Below are positions 47,223 to 56,346 of a DNA stretch of 64,000 nucleotides, piece after piece. Made by a program: the position numbers and the translations under genes. Location: the NCBI GenBank assembly GCA_934098455.1, contig CAKOOU010000002.1:1-64000 (forward strand). The letters are read 5' to 3'. The notes below the pieces were generated by a model that worked only from the letters and a program-made list of their open reading frames with translations, made no database searches and was not told the DNA's origin. Within the stretch, counting starts at the first letter, position 1. Every line of letters begins with the position of its first letter. The stretch comes from an uncultured Bacilli bacterium (GTDB lineage: Bacteria > Bacillota_I > Bacilli_A > RF39 > UBA660).

Positions 47223-48110
47223 TACTTCTTTTTTACTATTAAATATTTTTAATTTTTGTAATCCAGCAACTACTACTCCACCTATTACAAAGAATAAAAT
47301 ATTAAAATTACTAAAATTAATTGCATCAACTGGATTATCTAATGTTGTCGGACCCATAATAATTGAATAAATTGACCCAATCATTAATCCTATTATTAAA
47401 TATACAGTAGCACATCTATAATTATCTAATGCTTTTTTAAGTAGTTTAATAATTGATAATATTCCAGTTATAACACCTAAACCAAAAATGAAAAGTCCCC
47501 AGAATGATGAAAAATTAAAATGCATTAAATCTTTTATACCTGTAATAATTGGTAAATATAATCCAAATATTAAAAGTAATGTTGAACCAGATATACCAGG
47601 TAATATCATAGCACTTATTGCTATCATTCCAACTATAAATATATATATACTATGACTTAATGTTAATTTAGTTAAAGACATATCTGCTAACTTAGTACTA
47701 TTAAAATATGTTATTAAAAATACAATTACAATACCAAGTATTAAAAATAATATATTTAAATAATTCTTTTTTAAAGTATCTTTTTCTTCCTTAATAATAA
47801 TAGGTATTGAAATAAGAATAAATCCTATAAACAACGAAGATACTTTATATATATGACTTTCAAATACACTTGTAAGTATTAAAACAGAAAGTCCCATACC
47901 TATTATCCAACCTATTCCTAACTTAAATAAATATTTAATTCCATCCATTCTTTTTTCTTTATGCAATAATGAATCTAACGCATTAATAAAATTATCATAA
48001 AAACCTAACAAAAATGCTATTGTTCCACCAGAAACTCCAGGTACACTATCTGCCAACGCCATCATAAATCCATTAAAAAAATTTACTAAATATTCTTTTA
48101 CTTTTTTCAT
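47220..48110 (-). CDS. DUF368 membrane protein (PopT-type undecaprenyl phosphate translocase)
   Basis: About 296 residues, eight or more membrane helices. The N-terminal GFMMALADSVPGVSGGTIAF and the internal repeat AMILPGISGSTLLLIFGLYL are the DUF368 signature. Members named PopT have been shown to return undecaprenyl phosphate to the inner leaflet for wall synthesis. ATG 48110 has AAGGA eight bases upstream; the ATG three codons earlier overlaps that site. The gene stands alone. Confidence 0.88.
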   Translation of the reverse strand: MKKVKEYLVNFFNGFMMALADSVPGVSGGTIAFLLGFYDNFINALDSLLHKEKRMDGIKYLFKLGIGWIIGMGLSVLILTSVFESHIYKVSSLFIGFILISIPIIIKEEKDTLKKNYLNILFLILGIVIVFLITYFNSTKLADMSLTKLTLSHSIYIFIVGMIAISAMILPGISGSTLLLIFGLYLPIITGIKDLMHFNFSSFWGLFIFGLGVITGILSIIKLLKKALDNYRCATVYLIIGLMIGSIYSIIMGPTTLDNPVDAINFSNFNILFFVIGGVVVAGLQKLKIFNSKKEV

Positions 48111-48167
48111 AACTACCATCCTTCTTGATAATTATATCAATATGTATGTAAGAATATCAATAGTAAA

Positions 48168-48620
48168 CTATATTTCTGTAACAAATTCATAATTTAAACT
48201 GTCAATAACATCATAACTCTTAGACATTACTTTAACATCATATACTTTTGTTTCATATTCATTAAAACTAATATTATCAATAATATAATAAATATAAAGG
48301 TCATCTACTGTATAATCTAAATTACTTAAATCATACTCCTTACCATCTATTAATAATATTATATCATCATTTTTTAAATTAGAATCAAATCTATTAACTT
48401 TAAACATTAAATCTTTATTATTATCTCTTCTACTTACATTATGTACCATTAAACAATCATTCTCATAAGCAACTTCTACCTCATATGTATTATCATAATT
48501 TATTGTTTCCATATATTTTTTATTATCAAAATTATTCCATAACACATAACCAAATATTGCTATAAAAATAGATAACATCATTTCACATAATATAATCATT
48601 AACTCTTTATAAAAATTCAT
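48168..48620 (-). CDS. Uncharacterised single-pass membrane protein
   Basis: About 150 residues: one N-terminal helix (ELMIILCEMMLSIFIAIFGYVLW) and an extracellular, Asp/Asn/Tyr-rich domain. ATG 48620 has a GGGGGT site; the longer frame starts upstream of it. Located between the DUF368 gene and the rhomboid protease. No family recognised. Confidence 0.6.
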   Translation of the reverse strand: MNFYKELMIILCEMMLSIFIAIFGYVLWNNFDNKKYMETINYDNTYEVEVAYENDCLMVHNVSRRDNNKDLMFKVNRFDSNLKNDDIILLIDGKEYDLSNLDYTVDDLYIYYIIDNISFNEYETKVYDVKVMSKSYDVIDSLNYEFVTEI

Positions 48621-48708
48621 ATATACAACCCCCATAATATATACAAAAATATTTACCAATACCCAATTGGTAAATAAATTATAACACTTTTGTTCGTATT
48701 TGTCAAAA

Positions 48709-49839
48709 TTACTTAAACAATATAAAACATAGAAAACAAACTAATATTAACAAACAAACAGTTCCATTTATTCTATCAGTTTTATTACTTTTATTTTCAA
48801 TACCAACAATCATAGTAGACAATAATCCTCCTACTAATCCACCAACATGAGCAGATACATCAATATTAGGAATAATAAAACCAATTCCTAAATTAAGAAT
48901 GATTATAGGAATAATTTGTGATTTCATTACACTACCTAAATATATTCTATAATGATATCCAAAATATAATAAACTACCAAGAAGTCCAAATATAGCACCA
49001 CTTGCTCCTACACTCCAATTATTACTCATTACACAAGATAAAAGACTACCTGTAATCATACTAACAAAATAAACTATTAAAAACTTTTTTTTGCCAATAA
49101 AATTTTCCAACTGCGTTCCTATTATATTTAAAGAATACATATTACATAACAAATGAATAATATCAGCATGTAAAAAACCACAAGTCAATAATCTATATAT
49201 TTCTCCAGATTTTATATAATATTTATTAAGAGCAAAATTAGTAAAAACATCACATAAACCACTAGAACTTAATATAAAAGAAAGTATAAATATTATTACA
49301 TTTACTATAATTAATACTTTAGTAGCAATTATCTTCTTAGGACTAAATACCTTTTCATAAAATTCATTTTCACTCAATGTCTTCTCATTAATATCATTAC
49401 TAACATTAATTAAAAAATCTATTCCATGTAAATCTTTTATTTCCTCTTCATTTATATTAGGAAATAATTCTTGTACTTTTTTATCATGTAAATCTTCATC
49501 ATCTCTAATAATTAAATTATCTATATCTTTACCATCAACTATTTTAATCTCTTCATTAATATCAATAAATATATTTAAAACTTTCATTTTCCTACTCAAA
49601 GTCTTTTTACTTATTTGTTTCCTAACATTATTTATTTTAAACATATCTAACTTATATTGTTCTATATTATGTATATAATTAGAATTAATTCTAATAATCT
49701 TATAATAATTATCTAAATTTTCCAACCAAACTTCATTTTGTACTCCATTAACAAGTATAGGAGCATAATTTTCTTTAGTTACAAAATAATGTACTAATTT
49801 CATTACTAATTCATCTTTATTACTAAAAGGAATATTCAT
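48709..49839 (-). CDS. Rhomboid intramembrane serine protease (GluP-like)
   Basis: About 376 residues. A cytoplasmic N-terminal domain (about 1-165) precedes the rhomboid core. The core has FLHADIIHLLCNMYSLNIIG (helix 2 with histidine and asparagine), the catalytic serine in SVGASGAIFGLLGSLLYFGY and the catalytic histidine in VSAHVGGLVGGLL. The seventh helix follows. This layout matches Bacillus GluP/YqgP. I chose ATG 49839 with an AAGG site. Substrates are unknown; single-pass membrane proteins are typical. Confidence 0.9.
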   Translation of the reverse strand: MNIPFSNKDELVMKLVHYFVTKENYAPILVNGVQNEVWLENLDNYYKIIRINSNYIHNIEQYKLDMFKINNVRKQISKKTLSRKMKVLNIFIDINEEIKIVDGKDIDNLIIRDDEDLHDKKVQELFPNINEEEIKDLHGIDFLINVSNDINEKTLSENEFYEKVFSPKKIIATKVLIIVNVIIFILSFILSSSGLCDVFTNFALNKYYIKSGEIYRLLTCGFLHADIIHLLCNMYSLNIIGTQLENFIGKKKFLIVYFVSMITGSLLSCVMSNNWSVGASGAIFGLLGSLLYFGYHYRIYLGSVMKSQIIPIIILNLGIGFIIPNIDVSAHVGGLVGGLLSTMIVGIENKSNKTDRINGTVCLLILVCFLCFILFK

Positions 49840-49901
49840 ATTATTCACCTTCCCGCATATATATTTTATAACAAAGTAAGATTTAAGTAAAGTGAGGACC
49901 T

Positions 49902-50228
49902 ATGAAAAAATACATATCTTTTTTAATTATTTTTATACCATGGCTATTACCACTATCAATTCTCTTATCAAGAACACATAACATATTCATCAATTACTAT
50001 ACAATATTATCTTTCTTATTCTACTTATTAATTTCATATTACGTATATCTTATATTAAAACATAACCAAAATAAAAAAGACTTTTTACTAAACATTACTC
50101 TATTATATATATCAAACTTATTTCTCATACTAACACTAACTTACTATAACTCTCTTCTAAGTTCTACATTACTTACTATATGTCAATTATTAATAACTCT
50201 TAAACTCTATATAAATAATAATACCTAA
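49902..50228 (+). CDS. Small multi-pass membrane protein
   Basis: 108 residues with about four hydrophobic helices (for example YISFLIIFIPWLLPLSILLS). Divergent from the rhomboid gene and convergent with the large surface gene. The spacing of helices faintly recalls a shortened TspO-like protein, but no diagnostic residue supports this. A GTGAGGAC site precedes the ATG. Confidence 0.55.
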   Translation: MKKYISFLIIFIPWLLPLSILLSRTHNIFINYYTILSFLFYLLISYYVYLILKHNQNKKDFLLNITLLYISNLFLILTLTYYNSLLSSTLLTICQLLITLKLYINNNT

Positions 50229-50250
50229 TAGATTATGCCTATTAGGTTTA
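50222..50250. terminator. Bidirectional terminator between convergent genes
   Basis: CCTAATAG and CTATTAGG arms with a seven-base loop and T-rich flanks at the ends of the 108-residue and the 641-residue genes. Confidence 0.75.
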
Positions 50251-50253
50251 TTA

Positions 50254-52179
50254 TTATTCTATAACATAAGGATTAGAAATAGTTCCATCTCCACTTGAAA
50301 TTTGTGCATTTGCAATAAGTGTTATTGATGGACGAGAGTAGAAGTTGTCGTTCACAAAGTCGTGGCTCAAGTAGCCATCGTCGCCCACGTCGAATGCGTA
50401 ATCGTAGCTGCCGACGAAGTCGTAAGGCGACAAAGACCAAAAGTATAAACCGTTTGATTGTTGATAATCATTTATTAAGTAATAATCTGTATTACTTGAA
50501 CCAACCTTTCCACCAGCATATACTATTTCATCTGCTGTTAATGTTCCCACATACATATCAGTATTATTTTCATCTGCAAACTTTGTCATTACTGTTCCAT
50601 TACATTTTAATGTTGGTTCTTTTTTTGTTTTTCCAGACAAACGAACATAGGAATCATAATAAAATGATGTATCATTAACATCATTAACTTGATTGTCTAG
50701 CACTTCTTGATTAGTTAATGCTGTTGTATTATCACTACTAGTTGCATACGCTTTATCATTTAAACACCAGTCTCCCGCTTTTAATTTATCTAAATAATTT
50801 GCTAGAGGACCAGTTTGAAAGTTTTTAAATGCTGTTGCCATTGATTTATCTTTATTTGTTCCACCATTTAAATAATTCATTAAATACTTTGTACTTGAAT
50901 TTTGTGTACCGTCAGAAGCAGTTAACGTTTTTGCTTCATGTTGTGTATATCCAAAATTACCAGTTTTTGTTGTACCACCAGTTGTAGTCGGAATATTCCA
51001 ATTTCCATTCATTGTTTCTGAACATGTTTCATCTTGGTCTTCTAATATTAATTTTATACTTCCATCTCCTGCTATACGAACTGCTCTCCAACACATTCCT
51101 GCAAAATTTACATAATTATCTATTACATTTCCTCTAAAGTAATAACTTGTTCCATAATCATCTGGTGTAACGTTCAAAACTTTTTCATCTTCTGCACTTG
51201 TTTCTTCCGCAGGTTTTGTTTTAGGAGTTTCCAAAAATTCTGTTCCATTCGCTTTTGTTTTTGCACTTGTATATATAGCATTTGCAAGAGTTCCATCTTC
51301 AAATGGATTGTAATCCTTTACATTATCCAAATTAATTGTAAAGTCACTTGATGTCTTTGTTAAATTTATTGTTACTGTTTGCGAATCTTCTGTTGTTATT
51401 ATTGTTGTTCCACTTACTCCTGCTGTTTCTCCTTTATTTATTGTTATATCTTTTTGTCCTAATACTGTTCCATCTTTATCTTTTAAATATATTGTATGAC
51501 TTCCTGGTTCTACTCCTGGTATTGTATATGTATTATTATTTATTTGACTCTTCTTTGGATTACTATGTAATTCTACATAGTCTCCTTCACTTGCTCCAGT
51601 TACTGTTCCTGTTATATCTACTATATCTCTTAAATTATATATTTGTACTTTTGCAGATACTTCTTTTCCCATATCTACACTTTGGTCTACATTCATTTCT
51701 TTATATGTTAATTGTAAACTATATGTTTGTACTTCATCTTTTACTATATTATTTGTTACTAGTATTCCATTTTGTGTTGGAAATACTGTTTCTGTTTTTC
51801 CATTACATGTACTATTAGTTACACTACTTGTACATGTAAGTGTATATACCATATCACTTGTTCTTTCTAAATTATTTACTAATTCTTCTAAGTATACAGC
51901 ATAATTATTTATAGTTGCATTACCACTATTAGTTACTGTAAATGTCTTTGCTGTTATAGAATCTCCTGGTTCTATCTTTTCTGCTGTTATAAGTGCATTT
52001 CCATCTCCATACACTAATTCTAAGTTTGCTGTTGTTACACTAATACTTTTTTCATTATCATTTCCTTTTATTTTAGTTAGGAAATATGCATAAGTTAATC
52101 CTACAAGAATTAAAAGTACTAAAAATATTCCTGTTACACTTACTATTAATCGTTGTTTTCTATTCATCTTTTTAAACAC
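50254..52179 (-). CDS. SipW-type surface protein with candidate DGR variable region
   Basis: 641 residues. A SipW-dependent-type signal (IFLVLLILVGLTYAYFLTKI) leads into a TasA-like beta domain (about 35-180). An Ig/carboxypeptidase-regulatory-like segment follows (about 185-290, with VEPGSHTIYLKDKDGTVLGQ). The C-terminal half (about 335-641, with YYFRGNVIDNYVNFAGMCWR) resembles ligand-binding C-type-lectin/FGE-like domains. Near the end, WSLSPYDFVGSYDY then GDDGYLSHDFVNDNFYSRP (residues 581-617) is encoded by a GC-rich tract in which 21 of 28 codons end in C, unlike the rest of the gene. That matches a variable repeat of a diversity-generating retroelement target. The leader is cassette copy 3. 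Confidence 0.72.
   Translation of the reverse strand: MFKKMNRKQRLIVSVTGIFLVLLILVGLTYAYFLTKIKGNDNEKSISVTTANLELVYGDGNALITAEKIEPGDSITAKTFTVTNSGNATINNYAVYLEELVNNLERTSDMVYTLTCTSSVTNSTCNGKTETVFPTQNGILVTNNIVKDEVQTYSLQLTYKEMNVDQSVDMGKEVSAKVQIYNLRDIVDITGTVTGASEGDYVELHSNPKKSQINNNTYTIPGVEPGSHTIYLKDKDGTVLGQKDITINKGETAGVSGTTIITTEDSQTVTINLTKTSSDFTINLDNVKDYNPFEDGTLANAIYTSAKTKANGTEFLETPKTKPAEETSAEDEKVLNVTPDDYGTSYYFRGNVIDNYVNFAGMCWRAVRIAGDGSIKLILEDQDETCSETMNGNWNIPTTTGGTTKTGNFGYTQHEAKTLTASDGTQNSSTKYLMNYLNGGTNKDKSMATAFKNFQTGPLANYLDKLKAGDWCLNDKAYATSSDNTTALTNQEVLDNQVNDVNDTSFYYDSYVRLSGKTKKEPTLKCNGTVMTKFADENNTDMYVGTLTADEIVYAGGKVGSSNTDYYLINDYQQSNGLYFWSLSPYDFVGSYDYAFDVGDDGYLSHDFVNDNFYSRPSITLIANAQISSGDGTISNPYVIE
50332..50440 (-). 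repeat. Candidate DGR variable repeat
   Basis: Positions 50341-50430 contain 49 G or C out of 90, against a very AT-rich background. Codons 587-614 of the surface protein are 21/28 C-ending (GAC, TTC, GTC, GGC, AGC, TAC and so on), the pattern left when adenines of AAC codons in a template repeat are randomised. Flanking invariant residues WSLSP and SRPSITL fit the frame of a lectin-fold variable region. No second copy (template repeat) or reverse transcriptase is in the window. Confidence 0.6.
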
Positions 52180-52189
52180 CTTCCTTTAT

Positions 52190-52430
52190 TTTACAAATAT
52201 ATTATATAATAATTAATTTTAAATTAACATGGGCTTATAGCACTACATATATTAAAACATACTACATATAAAATATTTGTCGAACACACAAAAAAATCAT
52301 ATTTTTTCTTCTTTTATACCCCCCCCCCCGAACAAATTTTCGAGATCGGGAGAGAAGTATATGATTTTTGATTTTTTTATGAATAGAAAATTATTTGCGA
52401 ATTAAAATGTACAAATTCTAATTCTTTTTG
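52190..52430 (-). repeat. Surface-gene leader cassette, copy 3
   Basis: This occupies the gap between rpoZ and the 641-residue surface gene. It has the full hairpin (52292-52369) with perfectly complementary outer arms AAAAATCATAT/ATATGATTTTT. A run of 11 C lies at 52319-52329, the same length as in copy 1. Homology to copy 2 continues to the TTAATTTTAAATTAA palindrome (52213-52227). Beyond about 52400 the sequence diverges from copies 1 and 2 and lacks their shared terminator. Confidence 0.75.
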
Positions 52431-52515
52431 GTATTTCTACCTTAATAAAATATTATCAAATATAAATTATTTTGTAAATAATTTATTAACATTTTATGAT
52501 ACTTTTATTAATAAT

Positions 52516-52545
52516 AAAAAAGCACTTAAGATATAAGTACTCAAT
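52516..52545 (-). terminator. Terminator after rpoZ
   Basis: AGTACTT and AAGTGCT arms with a seven-base loop followed by TTTTTTATT on the minus strand. Confidence 0.7.
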
Positions 52546-52550
52546 TCTTA

Positions 52551-52751
52551 TTAATTATTTCTAACTTTTATTAATCCTTTTTCAACTTCTTCTAATGCTC
52601 TACCTAATTCTCTTTTATTATGGTATTCACATTCCTTCATTTGATAATGATCGAATTCATGCATTTGTTTAGCTCTTTGGCTAATAACATGAACTAGTTT
52701 ATACTTAGAATCAATAATGTTTAATAATTTATCAATTGATGGATATATCAT
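52551..52751 (-). CDS. rpoZ: RNA polymerase omega subunit
   Basis: 66 residues: MIYPSIDKLLNIIDSKYKLV, then SQRAKQMHE and KRELGRALEEVEKGLIK. It helps fold and assemble the beta' subunit. A GGAGGG site precedes the ATG. gmk and priA, frequent neighbours, are absent. Confidence 0.92.
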   Translation of the reverse strand: MIYPSIDKLLNIIDSKYKLVHVISQRAKQMHEFDHYQMKECEYHNKRELGRALEEVEKGLIKVRNN

Positions 52752-52830
52752 TTAGCCACCCTCCTACAATAATAATATACTATATTATTTAATTATTAAA
52801 CATACTTTACAAATATTTTTTACATTAATT

Positions 52831-52858
52831 TTACAAAAAAGAACATTTACATGTTCAA
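52831..52858 (-). terminator. Terminator after the YtxH gene
   Basis: GAACAT and ATGTTC arms with a four-base loop then TTTTTTG on the minus strand. Confidence 0.75.
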
Positions 52859-53254
52859 TTATTTCTTTTCTAATTTTTCAGTTATAGAATTTAATACTTC
52901 AATAGCACTTAATCTTATTTCATCTGCTGCTTTTTCTAAAACAGGTGTTCCTTTTTCTACAGCAAGATTATATAAGTCTTCACTTTTCTTAACTATTTTT
53001 TTACCTTTTTCTTTAGCTATCTTAAGTGCTTTTTCTTTATCTAAATCACTTAATTCCTTTTTAATTTCTTTAATTTGTTTTTCTATTTTCTTTTTAACAT
53101 CATCTTTATCAATAGATTTAACACTTTCATACATTTCATTTAACTTATTAGCTAATTTTTTTCTAGTTTCTTTACCTTTTTCAGGTGCAAATAACATTCC
53201 AATTCCTACACCCAATCCAATACCTGCTATTACTTTACCAATATTTTTACTCAT
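52859..53254 (-). CDS. YtxH-domain protein
   Basis: About 131 residues. The N-terminal helix VIAGIGLGVGIGMLFAPEKG then KETRKKLANKLNEM is the YtxH/gas-vesicle-GvpP-like signature, followed by a long Lys/Glu-rich coiled coil. YtxH proteins are general-stress, envelope-associated proteins of unknown biochemical role. I chose the second ATG (53254), which is correctly spaced from AAGGA. It overlaps the upstream gene by eight bases. Confidence 0.85.
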   Translation of the reverse strand: MSKNIGKVIAGIGLGVGIGMLFAPEKGKETRKKLANKLNEMYESVKSIDKDDVKKKIEKQIKEIKKELSDLDKEKALKIAKEKGKKIVKKSEDLYNLAVEKGTPVLEKAADEIRLSAIEVLNSITEKLEKK

Positions 53255-53525
53255 CTTCATATTCCTTCTTTCTTTTAAATAATTTATTTATTAAACTAAT
53301 AATACCTTCAATTATACTTGTTATACCAATAGATAGTTTCTCACTTGTAAGGTCTATTAATTTAAAAACACCATTAAATGAACTAACTTTATCTTGTACA
53401 TCAACTAATAATTTATCTGTTTTATTTACTACCATAATTAATTTTATACCTAATATTATCATTATAATAAGTAAAACTATTAATAATACATAGATAATTA
53501 CTGGTAACGCTTCTACTATTTCCAT
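53247..53525 (-). CDS. Small DUF948/YtxG-like membrane protein
   Basis: 92 residues: N-terminal membrane helix (VIIYVLLIVLLIIMIILGIK), then VVNKTDKLLVDVQDKVSSFN in the pattern of DUF948 proteins, and a basic C-terminus. It is typically paired with YtxH, as here. Confidence 0.7.
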   Translation of the reverse strand: MEIVEALPVIIYVLLIVLLIIMIILGIKLIMVVNKTDKLLVDVQDKVSSFNGVFKLIDLTSEKLSIGITSIIEGIISLINKLFKRKKEYEDE

Positions 53526-53527
53526 AA

Positions 53528-54397
53528 TTATTCTCCCTTTTCTTCATACATAGAATCTATTAAACTAAATAGATCTGCTTCTTCATCATCTATTTCATCT
53601 TCTTTACTTATCTCTTCAGTATCTCTATTTAATAAATCATCAATAGAATTAGTTGGTATATTCAATTTATCATTATGTACATCTTTATTATACTCAACTT
53701 CTTCATCTTCTATACCACTAACATCTGGTATATCTAAATTTTTATTATCTTCTTCAATTAATTCACCTATAGTTTTTTTCTTATCTACAGGCTCTTCTAC
53801 TATAATATTTTCTTTAATTGGTTCAATTACTTTTTCTTTTTTTAATTTAATTTCTTCACTTACTTTAATTTCTTTTGTATTAGTTAAATTTGCATCTATT
53901 TCATCTTCTAATGACCCAAATGCTCTTTTTCTAACTTCTTCTATCGTAAGTTCATTAGGTTTTCTTAATATATCTTTTTTTACTATAACATCTTCTTTTT
54001 TATAATTTTGATCTAAAACTCCATATACTGGTGATATTATTGGAGTTGGTTTAAAATGTTTTTTTTCTTCTTTTCTTGTTAAGAAATCACTATAATCTCT
54101 TTTTTCTGGTCTTTTATTTACTGGTTTAGTTTCACGTACAACCTTAGGTTTTGCATCTTCTTTCTTTACTGGCTCTATTTCATCATCTTCAAAATCTATA
54201 GGAAATGTAAATGTTGATTCAGATTTATATTCTCTATCACTAAAATCATCTTTAGGAATTTTAATCTCTTTGATAGGATTTTCCTCTTCTTTAATTTTAT
54301 TTATTTTTATTTCTTTTTTAGTTTCTTCTTTTATTTCTGGAATTTCTATTTCTTCTTCATCAAATAATATTCCTTTAACTTTATCTAATAATCCCAT
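53528..54397 (-). CDS. Uncharacterised acidic cytoplasmic protein
   Basis: 289 residues, mostly Glu/Lys/Asp/Ile and probably disordered. Short ordered islands: MGLLDKVKGILFDEEE at the start, DYSDFLTRKEEKKHFKPTPI and ISPVYGVLDQNYKKED in the middle. The latter resembles segments in envelope- or division-associated proteins of related bacteria, but I cannot name a family. First gene before the DUF948 and YtxH genes; likely one operon. Confidence 0.6.
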   Translation of the reverse strand: MGLLDKVKGILFDEEEIEIPEIKEETKKEIKINKIKEEENPIKEIKIPKDDFSDREYKSESTFTFPIDFEDDEIEPVKKEDAKPKVVRETKPVNKRPEKRDYSDFLTRKEEKKHFKPTPIISPVYGVLDQNYKKEDVIVKKDILRKPNELTIEEVRKRAFGSLEDEIDANLTNTKEIKVSEEIKLKKEKVIEPIKENIIVEEPVDKKKTIGELIEEDNKNLDIPDVSGIEDEEVEYNKDVHNDKLNIPTNSIDDLLNRDTEEISKEDEIDDEEADLFSLIDSMYEEKGE

Positions 54398-54411
54398 AAA
54401 AGTCTTCCTTT

Positions 54412-55056
54412 CTAATTAATAACATCGTAATCAGGTATGTCATTTTCTTTTTCATCATATGTATCATACTCTTCAACTACGTCAATAAAATCTTCTTTAC
54501 TTTTTTTATCACCAAATAAATTTAAATTCATTTCTTTATTATTAAGTTTTTCATCTTTTATTAAACTACCTATCAAATCTTTATCATATTTAATAGTAGA
54601 CAATATTATTATACTATTATTTATAGAAGTATTCAAATCTATTTTATCTACTTTCACTTCTATTTTAGCATAATTATATACAATTTCAACTAAGTATTTT
54701 TCATTTATTTCATTTATACAAATATATCCAGTTTTATTTTTATACTTAAATTCATTTTTATCATTACATTTTTTTTCTATAACTATATCTTTATTATTAT
54801 AAAAACTTATTACATCTACGTATAAATAATAAGTATTATCATTACTATTAATTATTTCATTATTATTATAAATATTTTTTACATTCATATATTTAGGTAA
54901 ATAATATTTATATCCATTTCCACTATGATTATATATTTTATTAGAATAATTATCTTTTATAGTATTATTTATATTATCTTTATAATCAATCTTATTTATG
55001 TTTGTACATGCGCTTGTAAATACTAATATACTTACTAAAAGTATTAATTTTTTCAT
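54412..55056 (-). CDS. Putative lipoprotein
   Basis: 214 residues with a lipoprotein signal: MKKLILLVSILVFTSAC, lipobox TSAC with cysteine 17 as the lipid anchor. The mature part is Asn/Lys/Tyr-rich and beta-like without known motif, ending in an acidic stretch. Located 14 bases upstream of the acidic-protein operon and probably read with it. Confidence 0.7.
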   Translation of the reverse strand: MKKLILLVSILVFTSACTNINKIDYKDNINNTIKDNYSNKIYNHSGNGYKYYLPKYMNVKNIYNNNEIINSNDNTYYLYVDVISFYNNKDIVIEKKCNDKNEFKYKNKTGYICINEINEKYLVEIVYNYAKIEVKVDKIDLNTSINNSIIILSTIKYDKDLIGSLIKDEKLNNKEMNLNLFGDKKSKEDFIDVVEEYDTYDEKENDIPDYDVIN

Positions 55057-55088
55057 ATTTCACCTACTTTTACATAGATAATTATAAC

Positions 55089-55135
55089 AAAAAAAAAGAA
55101 ATAGTTAAATATTTTTGTTATATTTCTTATTTTTT
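55089..55135 (-). terminator. Terminator after the 316-residue surface gene
   Basis: AAGAAATA and TATTTCTT arms around an AT loop, then a run of T on the minus strand. Confidence 0.65.
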
Positions 55136-56077
55136 TGTTTGAATTTCTATATCAACCTTGCTAGATTCTAATATATTATCCGTTATTTTTATATTATTAT
55201 TTATTAAATAATAATAATCTATTAATTGTACACCTTCGTTAATGTCACTATCTAATATAGATAATGTACCATTATCGTTTTTTATTTTTCTAACAATTTT
55301 ACCATTAATGTAATCTATATAGTCACATGTATTATTAAAGCATCTTAATGGTTCTTTTAAATATATCGGATATATTATTTCTTCATTAGTATTTTTATTA
55401 GTACTTACAATGTTAATTTTATACATTCCATATCTTAAATTATTTTCGTCTTCAACTAATACACCTAAACTATTTTTTTCTTTATTATTTTCTAAAACTG
55501 TATTTCCATATATATTAAATTTAGTATATGTAAATTCAGGTTCTCTTATATTTATTTTTGCAGTTATATTTTTTTTCATATCTACACTTTGATCTGTTAA
55601 TGTATCTATAAAATATAGTTTTAATGTATATGTTTGTGTTTCATCAACATCAATTGAATTATTTACAATAATATTATTATATATTGGAAATACGCCTTTG
55701 CTACCATAACAAGTTCCACTAGTACTAACACAACTTAATTCATATATAAAATCATCGTAATTTTTTAGTTCATTTACTAAATTTTCTAGTACAACATCAT
55801 ATCTATTTATTTTACCATCACCAGTATTAGTAACTGTAAAAGTTTTTTCTTTTATATCATCACCAGGTTCTATACCTTCAACTTCTATAACACCATTTCC
55901 ATCTCCATAAGTTAATTCTAATTTACCAGATGTTACTTCTACACTTTTATCACTTTGATTACCTTTTACTTTTGCTGTAAAATATGCATAAGTTATACCT
56001 ATAAGAGCTAAAATTAAAAATGTTATTGCTACTATACTCATTGTTATTTTTTTTCTTGTATAATTATCTTCTTGCAT
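55127..56077 (-). CDS. SipW-type surface protein, short form
   Basis: 316 residues. The signal AITFLILALIGITYAYFTAK is the SipW-dependent type, and residues 35-175 are the same TasA-like domain as in the 641- and 709-residue proteins (GDGNGVIEVEGIEPGDDIKE). The C-terminal part (KFNIYGNTVLENNKEKNSLG, YLKEPLRCFNNTCDYIDYIN) is a short version of the phage-tail-like module in the 709-residue protein. The hairpin leader cassette is missing; only the TTAATTTTAAATTAA palindrome (56099-56113) is shared. Confidence 0.75.
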   Translation of the reverse strand: MQEDNYTRKKITMSIVAITFLILALIGITYAYFTAKVKGNQSDKSVEVTSGKLELTYGDGNGVIEVEGIEPGDDIKEKTFTVTNTGDGKINRYDVVLENLVNELKNYDDFIYELSCVSTSGTCYGSKGVFPIYNNIIVNNSIDVDETQTYTLKLYFIDTLTDQSVDMKKNITAKINIREPEFTYTKFNIYGNTVLENNKEKNSLGVLVEDENNLRYGMYKINIVSTNKNTNEEIIYPIYLKEPLRCFNNTCDYIDYINGKIVRKIKNDNGTLSILDSDINEGVQLIDYYYLINNNIKITDNILESSKVDIEIQTKK

Positions 56078-56160
56078 ATTATCCCTCTACTCTCTACATT
56101 AATTTTAAATTAATTTTACTTATTTTTCAATATATTTTTTAAAAAATTAAGTAAAATAAA

Positions 56161-56189
56161 TTGACAAACTAATTCTATTATAGTAAAAT
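56161..56189 (+). promoter_or_regulatory. Promoter of tRNA-Ser
   Basis: TTGACA (56161-56166), 17 bases, TAAAAT (56184-56189), 15 bases before the mature tRNA. Confidence 0.85.
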
Positions 56190-56204
56190 TTATTTATCGG
56201 GCAT

Positions 56205-56295
56205 GGAGTAGTACTCAAGAGGCTGAAGAGGCGCCCCTGCTAAGGGTGTAGGTCGGGCAACTGGCGCGAGAGTTCAAATCTCTCCTACTCCGCCA
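56205..56295 (+). tRNA. tRNA-Ser (anticodon GCU)
   Basis: A 91-base class II tRNA. Acceptor arms GGAGTAG and CTACTCC pair fully, CCA is encoded, the long variable arm of serine tRNAs is present, and the anticodon loop CT-GCT-AA reads AGC/AGU. It has its own promoter and a shared terminator. Confidence 0.95.
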
Positions 56296-56308
56296 ATATT
56301 TTTGTATA

Positions 56309-56346
56309 ATAAAAGTCTTGAATTATTAAATTCAAGGCTTTTTTAC
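56309..56346. terminator. Bidirectional terminator between tRNA-Ser and the next gene
   Basis: AAGTCTTGAATT and AATTCAAGGCTT arms with a short loop and T6 on the plus strand; the end of the minus-strand gene overlaps it. Confidence 0.8.

Noticed and set aside
49902..50228. Second, intact tspO-like gene
   Set aside because: Helix pattern is only vaguely similar, and none of the tryptophan-rich or PxxxxPxW-type signatures is present.
50319..50678. 119-codon plus-strand frame with Arg/Ser-rich start
   Set aside because: Antisense shadow of the candidate variable repeat; the unusual composition comes from the GC-rich tract.
51348..51818. 156-codon plus-strand open frame rich in Leu/Tyr/Phe
   Set aside because: It is the antisense shadow of the Thr-rich surface gene; no ribosome binding site and a composition forced by the other strand.
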